Assembly (NCBI GenBank): GCA_003223325.1
Contig: QHYS01000147.1
Coordinates: 1 to 32,589 of the forward strand
Length of the DNA stretch: 32,589 nt
Source: Acidobacteriota bacterium
GTDB taxonomy: Bacteria; Acidobacteriota; Terriglobia; Acidiferrales; UBA7541
Reading direction: 5' to 3'
The position numbers and the translations under genes are program-made. The notes under the pieces were generated by a model that saw only the letters and a list, made by a program, of their open reading frames with translations, ran no database searches and was not told the origin of the DNA. Of this stretch, positions 25,042 through 32,589 are shown piece by piece. Numbering within the stretch: position 1 is the first letter of the stretch; every line of letters starts with the position of its first letter.

Positions 25042-25857
25042 CTAAAGTCCAAGCACATTGGTTCGCAGCTTCTGGTAGCTGTGTTCGGCGGCCCACAAGT
25101 CGAGTGGGATGGTCGCAAGCTCGTCCACAACTGGCACGGCGTGGCCATCTTTGGTGAGATCAACTGTCTTAAGATAGCTACGGCAGCTGTCGCAGGCTTC
25201 TACACGGACATGGTTAAATTCCTTCGCGGTGTATATGGCGAGCTTGTGCACGTCTTCTTCGCCGCACGCGGGACACACAATCCGCCGGTACTCCCATTCT
25301 GTTGCACACAGCGAGCAAATTAGTGAACGCGTGGCTCCGTCGCCCTCCGGTCGCAGCGCTCCCACCTGCGGTTTGCCGCCACAGAGCGGACAGAGGGAGG
25401 GCGTGCCTTTGGGCGCCGTCGACTTCGTGTGATCCGCAAGATACTCCGCATAGGGCCGCAAGAACAGCCAGGAGAGTATTGCTTCGAAAGGTTCGGAGTT
25501 CATCTGTCCGCCCGACCCATCTTCCCAAAACCGCACGAGGGTTTGTTGCCAATAGCTGCCGCTTCTCGTGCGGAACTCGCTTGCAAACCGAGCCAGAGGA
25601 ACCGGCGCGATCTCCGTGATGGCAGAGAGGAATGGAGCGAATTGTGGAAGCAGCAGAAAGGTGTCAAATTCCCGCCGCAGCATGGCAGGCGGCCGGTCAC
25701 GTTTCGCTGTACCGCATGCGGCTTCGATTTGACTATAGGCCGACTTGTGGAAGCGAGTAAGGCGCTCGTAGAAGCGCAGCCCTTCGGAAGCGAACGGATA
25801 ATTGACAGCGAGCTTGCGAGCGCGCTCTATCCGCACGTCCCATTTTGCGTTATTCAT
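25042..25857 (-). CDS. fdhE: Formate dehydrogenase accessory protein FdhE
   Basis: The 271-residue cytosolic protein has a helical N-terminal half and a C-terminal rubredoxin-like region with four Cys pairs: CPLCGG, CSLC, CPACGEED and CDSC. This is the FdhE pattern, an iron-binding chaperone needed to mature respiratory formate dehydrogenases before Tat export. Its start is 4 bp after the gamma-subunit stop, so it is co-translated with the enzyme it serves. The C-terminal end, with VPVVDELATIPLDLWA, is also typical of the family. Confidence 0.92.
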   Translation of the reverse strand: MNNAKWDVRIERARKLAVNYPFASEGLRFYERLTRFHKSAYSQIEAACGTAKRDRPPAMLRREFDTFLLLPQFAPFLSAITEIAPVPLARFASEFRTRSGSYWQQTLVRFWEDGSGGQMNSEPFEAILSWLFLRPYAEYLADHTKSTAPKGTPSLCPLCGGKPQVGALRPEGDGATRSLICSLCATEWEYRRIVCPACGEEDVHKLAIYTAKEFNHVRVEACDSCRSYLKTVDLTKDGHAVPVVDELATIPLDLWAAEHSYQKLRTNVLGL

Positions 25858-25861
25858 TTCC

Positions 25862-26509
25862 CTAATGCGGCGCTCGCATCAAGCGATCGTACCAGGCGGG
25901 ATGAAATTTTCTCGCCCAGCCCGCGGAGACGTCTCCGCGAACCATCGAGTGGCATGAGCCTCGTTCCAAAGCTGTACCCATGTAGACATGAATGATGAAC
26001 AAACCGATCGTTAGCAGCGCGGCAACCGGGTGAATGATCACGGCAGCATATCGGAAGTAGCGAAGGCTCCAGGGAATCAGAGGGGGAAACCACAAAATGA
26101 GGCCAGAAAGGAGCAGGAAGATTCCGCACCAGAAGAAGCCCCAGAACAGGACCTTTTGTCCTCCGTTGAAACGATCGGCCGGGGGAACCTCTTCATCTTC
26201 GTTGCGGACGTAATGAGGCAGCGCGCGCCAAAACTCCCTATCCGTCTGCGTCGTGTGCATCTGGTTTGCCCACAAACCATACATGAAACCTACGGCGATC
26301 ACGAATACCAGGCCGGCCCAGGGATGTAACTCACGCGAAACGGTTCCGCCACCGAATAACGTTGCGAGCCAGAAGAGCCACGGCGACCAAAACGCGAGGC
26401 CCGTCAACAGGAGATATAAATAAGAGATGCCGGCGATCCAGTGCACCACTCGTTCTCGGAGCGAGTAGCGGCAAATGCGCCCGTCCGGCAGAACAGCTGA
26501 GGCGCTCAT
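25862..26509 (-). CDS. fdnI: Formate dehydrogenase gamma subunit, membrane cytochrome b
   Basis: The 215-residue protein has four transmembrane helices. His residues in RERVVHWIAG, SRELHPWAGL, VIIHPVAALL and FIIHVYMGT can ligate two b haems. The C-terminal tail SMVRGDVSAGWARKFHPAWY is characteristic of FdnI/FdoI. It receives electrons from the beta subunit and reduces quinone. The ATG overlaps the beta-subunit stop by 4 bp (ATGA) and has an AGGAGGAGAG site inside that gene. It is the link between periplasmic formate oxidation and the quinol oxidase encoded downstream. Confidence 0.94.
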   Translation of the reverse strand: MSASAVLPDGRICRYSLRERVVHWIAGISYLYLLLTGLAFWSPWLFWLATLFGGGTVSRELHPWAGLVFVIAVGFMYGLWANQMHTTQTDREFWRALPHYVRNEDEEVPPADRFNGGQKVLFWGFFWCGIFLLLSGLILWFPPLIPWSLRYFRYAAVIIHPVAALLTIGLFIIHVYMGTALERGSCHSMVRGDVSAGWARKFHPAWYDRLMRAPH

Positions 26510-27384
26510 GGTCTCTCCTCCTCCTCAGGCGGGAGCTTCGGCCCGAAGCGTAAATAGTGCCCCACGACTCCCACCAAGCCCGCGACAATCGCAAGATTTC
26601 CGATCCATTTGAGCGGAGTCTTCCAAAGTTTGACGGTCCACGGAATGCGGGGGTCGTTCGGTAAACCGCCGTACGCTTCCGGATTGGTGGCGTCGTGGAG
26701 CACATAAATGACGTGTGTCCCAGCGATGCCAGCCGGATCATACACGCCGGCGTGGGCAAAACCCGATTCTTGGCGAAGCTGAGCCGCGCGAGTTTCTGCG
26801 AGTGCTTTCATCTCGGGTTTGGTGCCGAAGTGCAGACAACCGGTGGGGCAGGACTTGATACAGGCAGGTTCAAGCCCCTGCGTGACCCGGTCCACGCACA
26901 GCGTGCACTTGAATACTTTGCGCGCCGTAGGGCTGAACTTCGGGATATTGAAGGGACAACCGGTCATGCAGTAGCCGCAGCCGATGCAATGGTCCTGCTG
27001 GAAGTCTACGATGCCGTTTACGTACTGCACGATGGCGCCATCCGCCGGGCACGCCGCGAGGCAGCCCGGCTCTTCGCAGTGCATGCACTGATCTTTGCGC
27101 ATCAGGAGTTGCAAGGTGCCATCGTCGCGCTCGTGCTCGTTGAACTTGATCAAGTTCCAGTAGTTCCACTGCGTTTCGGGCATGGTTTGGTAGGAGTTAT
27201 TGAAGGTCGTTTCGCTGAAGGTGAGACCGTTCCACTCCAGGCAGGCAACTTCGCACGCCTTACAACCGATGCACGTCGTGGTGTCGATTAACTTACAGAC
27301 TTCAAATTCTCGCCTCAGACCAGCGCCCGGAACGGAGCCGGCATGTCCTGAGATTCGTCGAATTTCTAAGGTTGCTTGGCTCAT
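26506..27384 (-). CDS. fdnH: Formate dehydrogenase beta subunit, four-cluster ferredoxin
   Basis: The 292-residue protein has four [4Fe-4S] motifs in order: CIGCKACEVAC (C38-C48), CMHCEEPGCLAAC, CIGCGYCMTGC and CTLCVDR followed by ACIKSC. It ends with a transmembrane anchor (GNLAIVAGLVGVVGHYL), as in FdnH/FdoH. It conducts electrons from the Mo/W subunit to cytochrome b. It starts 12 bp after the alpha-subunit stop and overlaps the gamma gene. Confidence 0.95.
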   Translation of the reverse strand: MSQATLEIRRISGHAGSVPGAGLRREFEVCKLIDTTTCIGCKACEVACLEWNGLTFSETTFNNSYQTMPETQWNYWNLIKFNEHERDDGTLQLLMRKDQCMHCEEPGCLAACPADGAIVQYVNGIVDFQQDHCIGCGYCMTGCPFNIPKFSPTARKVFKCTLCVDRVTQGLEPACIKSCPTGCLHFGTKPEMKALAETRAAQLRQESGFAHAGVYDPAGIAGTHVIYVLHDATNPEAYGGLPNDPRIPWTVKLWKTPLKWIGNLAIVAGLVGVVGHYLRFGPKLPPEEEERP

Positions 27385-27396
27385 ACGGGGCTCGCC

Positions 27397-30300
27397 TCAG
27401 GCCTTTTCAACCTTTACAAGAAAGCCTTTGAACTCCGGGGTATATGCGTTGGGATCGTAAACGGTCGGCGTCAGCAGATTGGCGGGAGTACGTGCGTCTT
27501 TCTCCGCGTCTTCCTGAATGCCGCGGAACCCTTGGTGAATTGGCAAGCCGATCTGATAAACCTTTTTGCCGTCGATGGTCATCGGTTTGATGCGGCGAGT
27601 GACAAATGCCTTCGCGATGTAGGTGCCCCGTGCGCTGGTGACCTTGATTTTTTGCGCGCCACGGATTCCCATTTCATCCGCCAACTCGACAGGAATCTCG
27701 ATGAAGGGCTCGGGAATGAGCTGGACGTTCATAGGATTGTTCTTGGTCCAGTAGTGATAATGCTCGGTCAGACGATAGGTCGTGCATACCACAGTGAAAC
27801 CCTGCTCGATAGTGCCGTACTTGTCCATCGGGGTGTTGAACTTCTTCACGACGGGGTTACTTGACTGATTCGGATGTAAAGGATTTGCAATCGGACTTTC
27901 GATTGGCTCGTAATACTCCGGGAAAGGTCCATCGGCGAAAGCTGCGAGCGGTCCGAAAATGCGGCCGACGCCCTCCGGGTTCATGATGAAAGGACCCATG
28001 TGGTCCTTGGGATTGGAATCGGGTTTGAAGTCCGGGACATCGTTGCCGATCCACTTGTGTGAATCTTCATCCCACCAGATTTGTCGACGGTCTGGATCCC
28101 AGGGCTTTCCAGCAGGGTCACACGAGGCCCGGTTGTACAAGACGCGTCGGTTCGCCGGCCAGGACCACGCCCAGTTCGGATAGATACCCAAGCCTGATGG
28201 ATCTTCGGTCCCGCGCCTCGCTAATTGCGGGCCGGCTTCCGTCCAGCAACCGGAATAGATCCAATTGCCGCAGGACGTGCTTCCGTCATCTCTGAGGAAT
28301 GCGAAGCCGGGTAACTGTTGGCCCGCCCTGATGGTCTGTTTCGTGGCCGGATCAGTTATATCGGCAACGGCCTTTCCGTTAATTTCTTTGGCAAGGTCGC
28401 TAAGCGCTGGATGTTCGGGATCAATGTAGGGCCAAGTCAGATTTAGAATCGGGTCCGGGAATTTGCCGCCTTCTTTCCTATAGAGGTCGCGGACCCGTAA
28501 GAATATTTGCGCGACGATGTCTTGATCAAGCCGGGCCTCGCCTGGCGGAGGCACCGCGGCGTTTTTCCACTGCAGCCAGCGTGCCGAATTCGTCATGCTC
28601 CCGTCTTTCTCGGCGAATCCTGCGCACGGCAGCCGGTACACCGTGGTATTGATCTTCTTCATCTCATCCGCTGTGATGCCAGGGGCACGCCAAAATTCAC
28701 TGGTTTCATCCGGGTAAATCTCGCCCACGACGAGCCAGTCGGCCTTCTTCAGCGCGTCAATATTCTTTTGCTGGTCCGGCCCAATCATTACGCCATTCAT
28801 TCCGAAGGCCAGCATGCCCTTGATCGAGCCGCGATACATGTTGTCCCAGATTTCCACCCACGAATAATTGCGGTCAATCTTTGGCAGGTAGTGAAAGGCG
28901 AAGTCATTCTGTTTGGTTGCGGCATCGCCGTACATGGCCTTCAGAAACGAGACGGCAAATTTTGGCGTGTTGGACCAATAGTTGAAGGAATCCCAAGGAC
29001 CCGGCTTCGAAGACGTTGGGGTTATCCGCTTCAGGTAAGCGGCCAGATCGCTATCAGCAGGCACGGGAACCTTGAGATACCCGGGAAGGTTATCGAAAAT
29101 ACCGGCCATATCGGTGGCGCCTTGAATATTGGAATGGCCACGCAGCGCATTCACGCCGCCGCCAGTCCGTCCGATGTTGCCCATCAGAAGCTGCAGCATC
29201 GCCGCGGTGCGTATGATTTGCGTGCCGAAGGTGTGTTGGGTCCATCCGACCGCGTAGATGATGGTTGCCACTTTTTTAAGGTCGCCATCTTTGCGGACAG
29301 AAGTGAAAAGATCGGCCGCCTTCAGGAACTGCGCCCTCGGGATGCCGGTGATGCGTTCCACAACTTCGGGGGTGTAGCGCGAGTAGTGCTTTTTCAGGAG
29401 CTGCAAGACGCATCGCGGATGCTGCAGCATGAGATCGTAAGCGACGTTGGGCGGCAGCGTCGGTGGCGCCGCTGCGGCCAGAGGATCGCCCTCAGCCACT
29501 TTTCCAGACACCTCGCCACCTGGCTGGTAATTCCACGTAGCCTTGTCATAGGTTTTGGTCGCTTCATCAAATCCGGAATAGAGGCCGTCCTCCGGCAACT
29601 TGAAGCCTTCCTGAATCAGGAAGGGCGCATTCGTGTAATTAATGAGGTATTCCTTGGCAATGCGGTTGTTCTCGAGCGCGTAGTTGATCAAACCGCCCAG
29701 AAAGGCGATGTCTGTGCCGGCGCGAATCTGCAGAAACAGATCAGCAGTGGAAGCTGTGCGGGTAAACCGCGGATCAACCACGATCAATTTGGCATTACGA
29801 TCCCGTTTGGCTTCGATGGCCCACTTGAAGCCGCATGGGTGGTTCTCGGCTGGATTACCACCCATGATCATCATCATGTCGGTGTTCTTGATGTCGATCC
29901 AGCCATTGGTCATTGCCCCGCGTCCGAAAGTAGGTCCCAAACTTGAGACCGTGGGGCCGTGTCAAACACGAGCCTGGTTTTCCAGGTAGCAGACCCCCAG
30001 GCTGCGCATGGTCTTGACGACCAGGTAATTGAATTCATTCGTATCCGTGCAGCCGCCGGTCCAGGCGATCCCTTCACAGCGGTTGACGGTGTGACCCTGT
30101 GCGTCTTTTGCAACGAACGTGTCGTCCCGCGTCATCTTGACCCAGCGCGCGGTCTCATTCAACGCGTCGTCCCAGGAGATGTCCTGCCAATCGGTAGCAC
30201 CGGGGCGGCGCACTTGAGGCCTCAGCAGGCGGCGGTCATTGAGGATGTCCTGTTCGAGCGAAGCACCTTTCGGACAGAGAGTCCCTCGATTGATGGGATG

Positions 30301-30543
30301 GTCGGGATCGCCCTCAACGTGGATCACTTGAGGCGTAACGTTCTTGGCTTTGTCGCCGAGCGTGTAGATGATCACGCCGCAACTTACCGAGCAATAAGGG
30401 CAAGTCGAGCGCGTCTCTGTTGCACGCGCGATTTTCAGTTCACGGAGTTGCGCGTAGGCAGGTCTGAGGTCGAATCCGAAAACAGTCGTGGCCGCGCCCC
30501 CAAACGTTGCGACCTTCAGGAAATCTCGCCGGCTGGTTTCCAT
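27397..30543 (-). CDS. fdnG: Formate dehydrogenase alpha subunit, selenocysteine-containing (UGA at 29964-29962)
   Basis: Reading through the single in-frame UGA gives 1048 residues, close to FdnG. The N-terminus is a Tat signal (SRRDFLKVATFGG). The [4Fe-4S] site is C48, C51, C55 and C90. The active-site segment reads ENQARV-Sec194-HGPTVSSLGPTFGRGAMTN, the exact context of Sec in FDH-N alpha subunits. The Mo/W-bis-pterin domains and a C-terminal dinucleotide-binding domain (YRLTEHYHYW) follow. The enzyme oxidises formate to CO2 in the periplasm. The start has AGGAGG 7 nt upstream. Standard gene calling would split this into a 193-residue frame and an 847-residue frame starting at a TTG. It heads a six-gene run ending with cydB. 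Confidence 0.96.
29933..29964 (-). promoter_or_regulatory. UGA(Sec) codon and SECIS hairpin of the formate dehydrogenase gene
   Basis: On the minus strand the UGA (29964-29962) is followed after 11 nt by GGTCTC (29950-29945), loop AAGTTT, and GGGACC (29938-29933), a 6-bp stem with one G-U pair. Spacing and loop are close to the known E. coli fdnG and fdhF elements, whose stem also starts 11 nt after UGA. This is the SelB-binding signal that directs Sec insertion. Confidence 0.85.
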
Positions 30544-31259
30544 AGCTCAGCCTCCTACGGCAATTCGTCAGCACTTCACACGCGAGATGGCAATAGTGTC
30601 AGATGCCACTGGTCCCTTCCGGTCGATAAGGAGGTTCCAGTATTTTCGTCGGCTGCTGTTTCGATCGCCCGTTCCACGCCATCACAGTCGTTTATGAGAC
30701 CTTATTTGTCAAGTTTCTTCCGCATCAAAGGGTTTGTCTCCTGGCCTCCCATCCCAATTTCCGTCGCCAAACATTCGTTCTACGCTGCCATAAGAGTCGC
30801 ATGAATCCGCTCCGTACATTTTCTTCGAGATTTGGCAGTTCGCTTCAGAGAGGCCTTTGCATATTCCACTGGTCGCTCTTTGACTTTGTCCTCTGCCTCC
30901 GAGGATCAATCCAGGTGGTGATCATGAGAATGTATACGAAGGCTTGTACTCCGATCGCATTATGTTCTGAAAGCAATGTAGCTTTTCCGCGCGTTCGGCG
31001 GTACAAGAGATCGACGCAAGGTTGCTAGTCGCAGGTCAGTGACGTCAAGTCAATATGCGGACGTTCTGTCAACTGTAGGACGCCGCATCGAATTTTCACA
31101 ACGCCATCCTAAACGCCCAACCATTCATAACGCTGAAGACAGGCCGCTAGGCCGCTAGATTAGCTGCCATTGAGTGGAAAGCCGCGTGCATTTTACTGTC
31201 ATGACCGGGAGGCGGTGACGACGACCAGCCAATTTCAGAGGCTGAACAGGAAGGGATCG
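30544..31259. other. 716-bp divergent region upstream of the formate dehydrogenase operon
   Basis: It should hold the promoter of the leftward formate dehydrogenase operon and of the rightward dehydrogenase fragment. A TTGACA sits on the minus strand at 30712-30707 but lacks a matching -10. A short tandem GCCGCTAG pair occurs near 31144-31159. Several small frames cross the region, but none resembles a known protein. Confidence 0.5.
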
Positions 31260-31694
31260 ATGTTACCCGATGAAAAGATCACTCTTCGCAGCCGGTTGGG
31301 ATTCATCGGACTCGGATACCTGGGGTCAAGGATCGCGCGGCGGCTGGTTGCTACCGGTTTTCCAGTGATAGTCTACGATCGGGATCACACAAAAGCCGCA
31401 GAGCTATCAGCCCTGGGTGCCAGAGTTGCGCCAGATCCTGGAGAGTTGGCTAGCGATGTTGATGTGATTTTGTCGTGTCTTTCAGATGACTCCGCCGCGG
31501 AAGCTGTCTACTTTGAAACGGGCAATGTGGTGTGCAGTGCCAGGCCCGGTACTCGGATCGAAACGTCGTTTGAAGGATTGGCAAAGTTTGGCGGGAATTT
31601 ATGGATCCGGTTTTCACTCGTGCCGCCGAATAGATATACACGAACCGCGTCGTTAGGGTTATTTGCCCCTTTTGCCCCCTCGCCAATTTTCTAA
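31260..31694 (+). pseudogene. 3'-truncated 3-hydroxyisobutyrate/6-phosphogluconate-type dehydrogenase
   Basis: The ATG at 31260 has GGAAGGG upstream. The product begins with a good NAD(P)-binding Rossmann domain: LGFIGLGYLGSRIARRL, VIVYDRD, then DVDVILSCLSDDSA and CSARPGTRIE. Homology stops at about 31565, where this family should continue with its substrate-binding MSTVSP-like segment and about 190 more residues. Instead an unrelated tail stays open by chance to a stop at 31692-31694. The NAD domain alone could not catalyse the reaction. The break coincides with the tRNA fragment and DUF4143 fragment just downstream. Confidence 0.8.
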
Positions 31695-31714
31695 GTTTCC
31701 GCCAGCCAAGAAAA

Positions 31715-31754
31715 TGGCTGGTAGGGGTCGAACCCACGACCAACGGCTCAAAAA
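31715..31754 (-). other. 3' half of a tRNA (tRNA-Lys-like), probable attachment-site remnant
   Basis: On the minus strand this reads from an anticodon loop TTTTTGA (anticodon TTT in register) through GCCGT, a 5-base variable loop, and a T arm GTGGG-TTCGACC-CCTAC (five pairs, one G-T) into an acceptor strand CAGCCA. The 5' half (acceptor start, D arm, 5' anticodon strand) is absent from the adjoining sequence. Isolated tRNA 3' halves are typical of att sites left by integrative elements. CGACCAACGGCT (31737-31748) recurs as CGACCAGCGGCT at 31764-31775. Confidence 0.6.
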
Positions 31755-31827
31755 CCTGAAATTCGACCAGCGGCTACAACCCACACCCGTAACCCACAAC
31801 AAGATCAGGGTCAATTCGATCGCAGTA

Positions 31828-32283
31828 CGCCTGCTCGAAACTTCCTTGCTGCTCATTCAAGTCCCGGCGTATTCTGTGAATCGCACTAGGCGCCTCATCA
31901 AGACTCCTAAACTCTATTGGGGTGACGTCGGCCTGGGCCTTCATTTGGCTGGCATTCCCGAACTAAATGGCGCACACCTCGAGAACATCGTGCTGCATGA
32001 TCTGCTGTGCTGGCGTGACGGGCGGACCGAGCAGACGGAAATTCTGTATTGGCGAACGACAACGGGTGAGGAAGTGGATTTCGTCATTGAAGTTGGCGGC
32101 CGGGTTCTACCCATCGAAATCAAGGCCACGTCGCGGCCGCGCCTGGCCGACGCCGCGACGCTGCGCTCGTTCCGGACTGAATATGGCAGAGCGTCCCGAG
32201 CGGGCTTGTTGCTACATACAGGTGAGACGTTCCAGTGGTTAGCACAGGATGTTCTGGCTGCGCCCTGGTGGTCGGTTTGTTGA
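31828..32283 (+). pseudogene. 5'-truncated DUF4143/AAA-type ATP-binding protein, C-terminal part
   Basis: From about 31828 the frame reads RLLETSLLLIQVPAYSVNRTRRLIKTPKLYW, GLGLHLAG, GAHLENIVLHDLL, ILYWRTTTGEEVDFVIE and LPIEIKATSRP, ending LAAPWWSVC. This is the C-terminal DUF4143 domain, with a PD-(D/E)xK-like EVDFVIE...IEIK core, of proteins whose N-terminal half is an AAA ATPase with a Walker P-loop. That ATPase half, expected to be about 230 residues, is missing. The frame upstream of 31828 runs through the tRNA fragment and is not homologous. The residual domain is probably not expressed from a proper start. Confidence 0.8.
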
Positions 32284-32454
32284 GTGAGTGGGTTTCGCCC
32301 TCCCCAGGTGTGGCTTAGTACTCGCCCGGAGCCTAAACCGCAAACGGACCCGTAGAATCCCGCCGATCGAGGCCGGGAAGCAAGATCGAACCGATGACGA
32401 TCTCGTCGGCCGAAGCTCATGGCGGATTTCGATTGAGCTTGGAGTTTTGCGGAG

Positions 32455-32589
32455 ATGCAAAATGTAAATATAGTCGTGACCACACCGGTCGGATTGCCTA
32501 TCCCGGAGCAAGCTGGCGTGAATCGACTTTCACCCGCCAAGGCCAAAATCGCCCTGTTCCGTTCTCTGTTTCGGGGACGAGAGGATGTT
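32455..32589 (+). CDS. N-terminus of a TOTE-conflict-system type primase/helicase protein (runs off the window)
   Basis: The last 45 codons read MQNVNIVVTTPVGLP, then LSPAKAKIALFRSLFRGREDV. The KIALFRSLFRGREDV helix is the segment I associate with the N-terminal region of large proteins annotated as TOTE conflict system archaeo-eukaryotic primase domain proteins, which also carry helicase domains. The start has GGAG about 10 nt upstream. Only the beginning is present, so the call rests on a single motif. Its position beside truncated genes and a tRNA fragment fits a mobile or defence island. Confidence 0.55.
   Translation, partial: MQNVNIVVTTPVGLPIPEQAGVNRLSPAKAKIALFRSLFRGREDV

Noticed and set aside
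28507-29946. A 479-codon rightward open frame antisense to the formate dehydrogenase alpha gene
   Set aside because: It is the mirror of a strongly conserved coding region, has no recognisable domain, and arises from GC-rich codon use on the other strand.
30588-30612. Sigma-54 type -24/-12 site upstream of the formate dehydrogenase operon (TGGCA...TTGCC on the minus strand)
   Set aside because: The distance between the GG and GC elements is about 4 bp too long.
30684-30712. Sigma-70 type promoter for the formate dehydrogenase operon (TTGACA on the minus strand)
   Set aside because: No acceptable -10 hexamer lies 16-18 bp downstream.
31715-31800. A complete tRNA gene on the minus strand
   Set aside because: Only the anticodon loop to the 3' end fits; no D arm or 5' acceptor strand is present.
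1-32589. CRISPR arrays, rRNA genes, complete tRNA genes or intact insertion sequences
   Set aside because: None found on reading both strands; only a tRNA fragment and short repeats are present.

Overview
The window is about 32.6 kb of GC-rich bacterial DNA. It is dominated by exported and membrane redox proteins: Tat-type signals, multihaem cytochromes, a molybdenum hydroxylase, a formate dehydrogenase, cytochrome bd and a beta-barrel porin. The mix suggests an Acidobacteriota-like Gram-negative soil or sediment organism. That is inference from protein style, since no rRNA or other marker is present. UGA is decoded as selenocysteine in at least one gene.

Layout. 187-2422 (-): an exported SMP-30 type beta-propeller and a dihaem cytochrome c. 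2892-5268: an N-terminally anchored HpcH/HpaI aldolase (+) converging on an exported amidohydrolase (-). 5468-8177 (+): a two-subunit xanthine-dehydrogenase/isoquinoline-oxidoreductase type enzyme. 8248-8598 (-): a small membrane protein. 8898-11250 (+): a DUF3179 gene that reads through an in-frame UGA, then an alginate-export-like porin. 11264-14643 (-): GerMN protein, cysteine desulfurase, DUF3343 carrier and a split YeeE/YedE transporter, which resembles a sulfur/selenium trafficking operon. 14865-18019 (+): a YVTN propeller-cupredoxin fusion and a CcdA/DsbD-like membrane protein with a methionine-rich loop. 18721-20899 (-): a Tat-exported phytoene-dehydrogenase-like flavoprotein and a pentahaem cytochrome, bracketed by two copies of a direct repeat. 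21344-22396 (-): a luciferase-like monooxygenase. 22562-30543 (-): formate dehydrogenase alpha (Sec), beta and gamma, FdhE, CydA and CydB in one run, in effect a formate-to-oxygen respiratory chain. 31260 to the end (+): a scarred region with a 3'-truncated dehydrogenase, the 3' half of a tRNA, a 5'-truncated DUF4143 protein and the first 45 codons of a TOTE-conflict-type primase/helicase protein, which looks like the edge of a genomic island.

The strongest biological thread is selenium. The formate dehydrogenase alpha gene has an in-frame UGA with a SECIS-like hairpin. The DUF3179 gene has an in-frame UGA exactly where the family has the first cysteine of a CxxC motif. That UGA is followed by a perfect hairpin whose loop resembles the formate dehydrogenase one. 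A cysteine desulfurase/DUF3343/YedE-like set that could supply selenium lies between them. No selA, selB, selC or selD is visible in the window.
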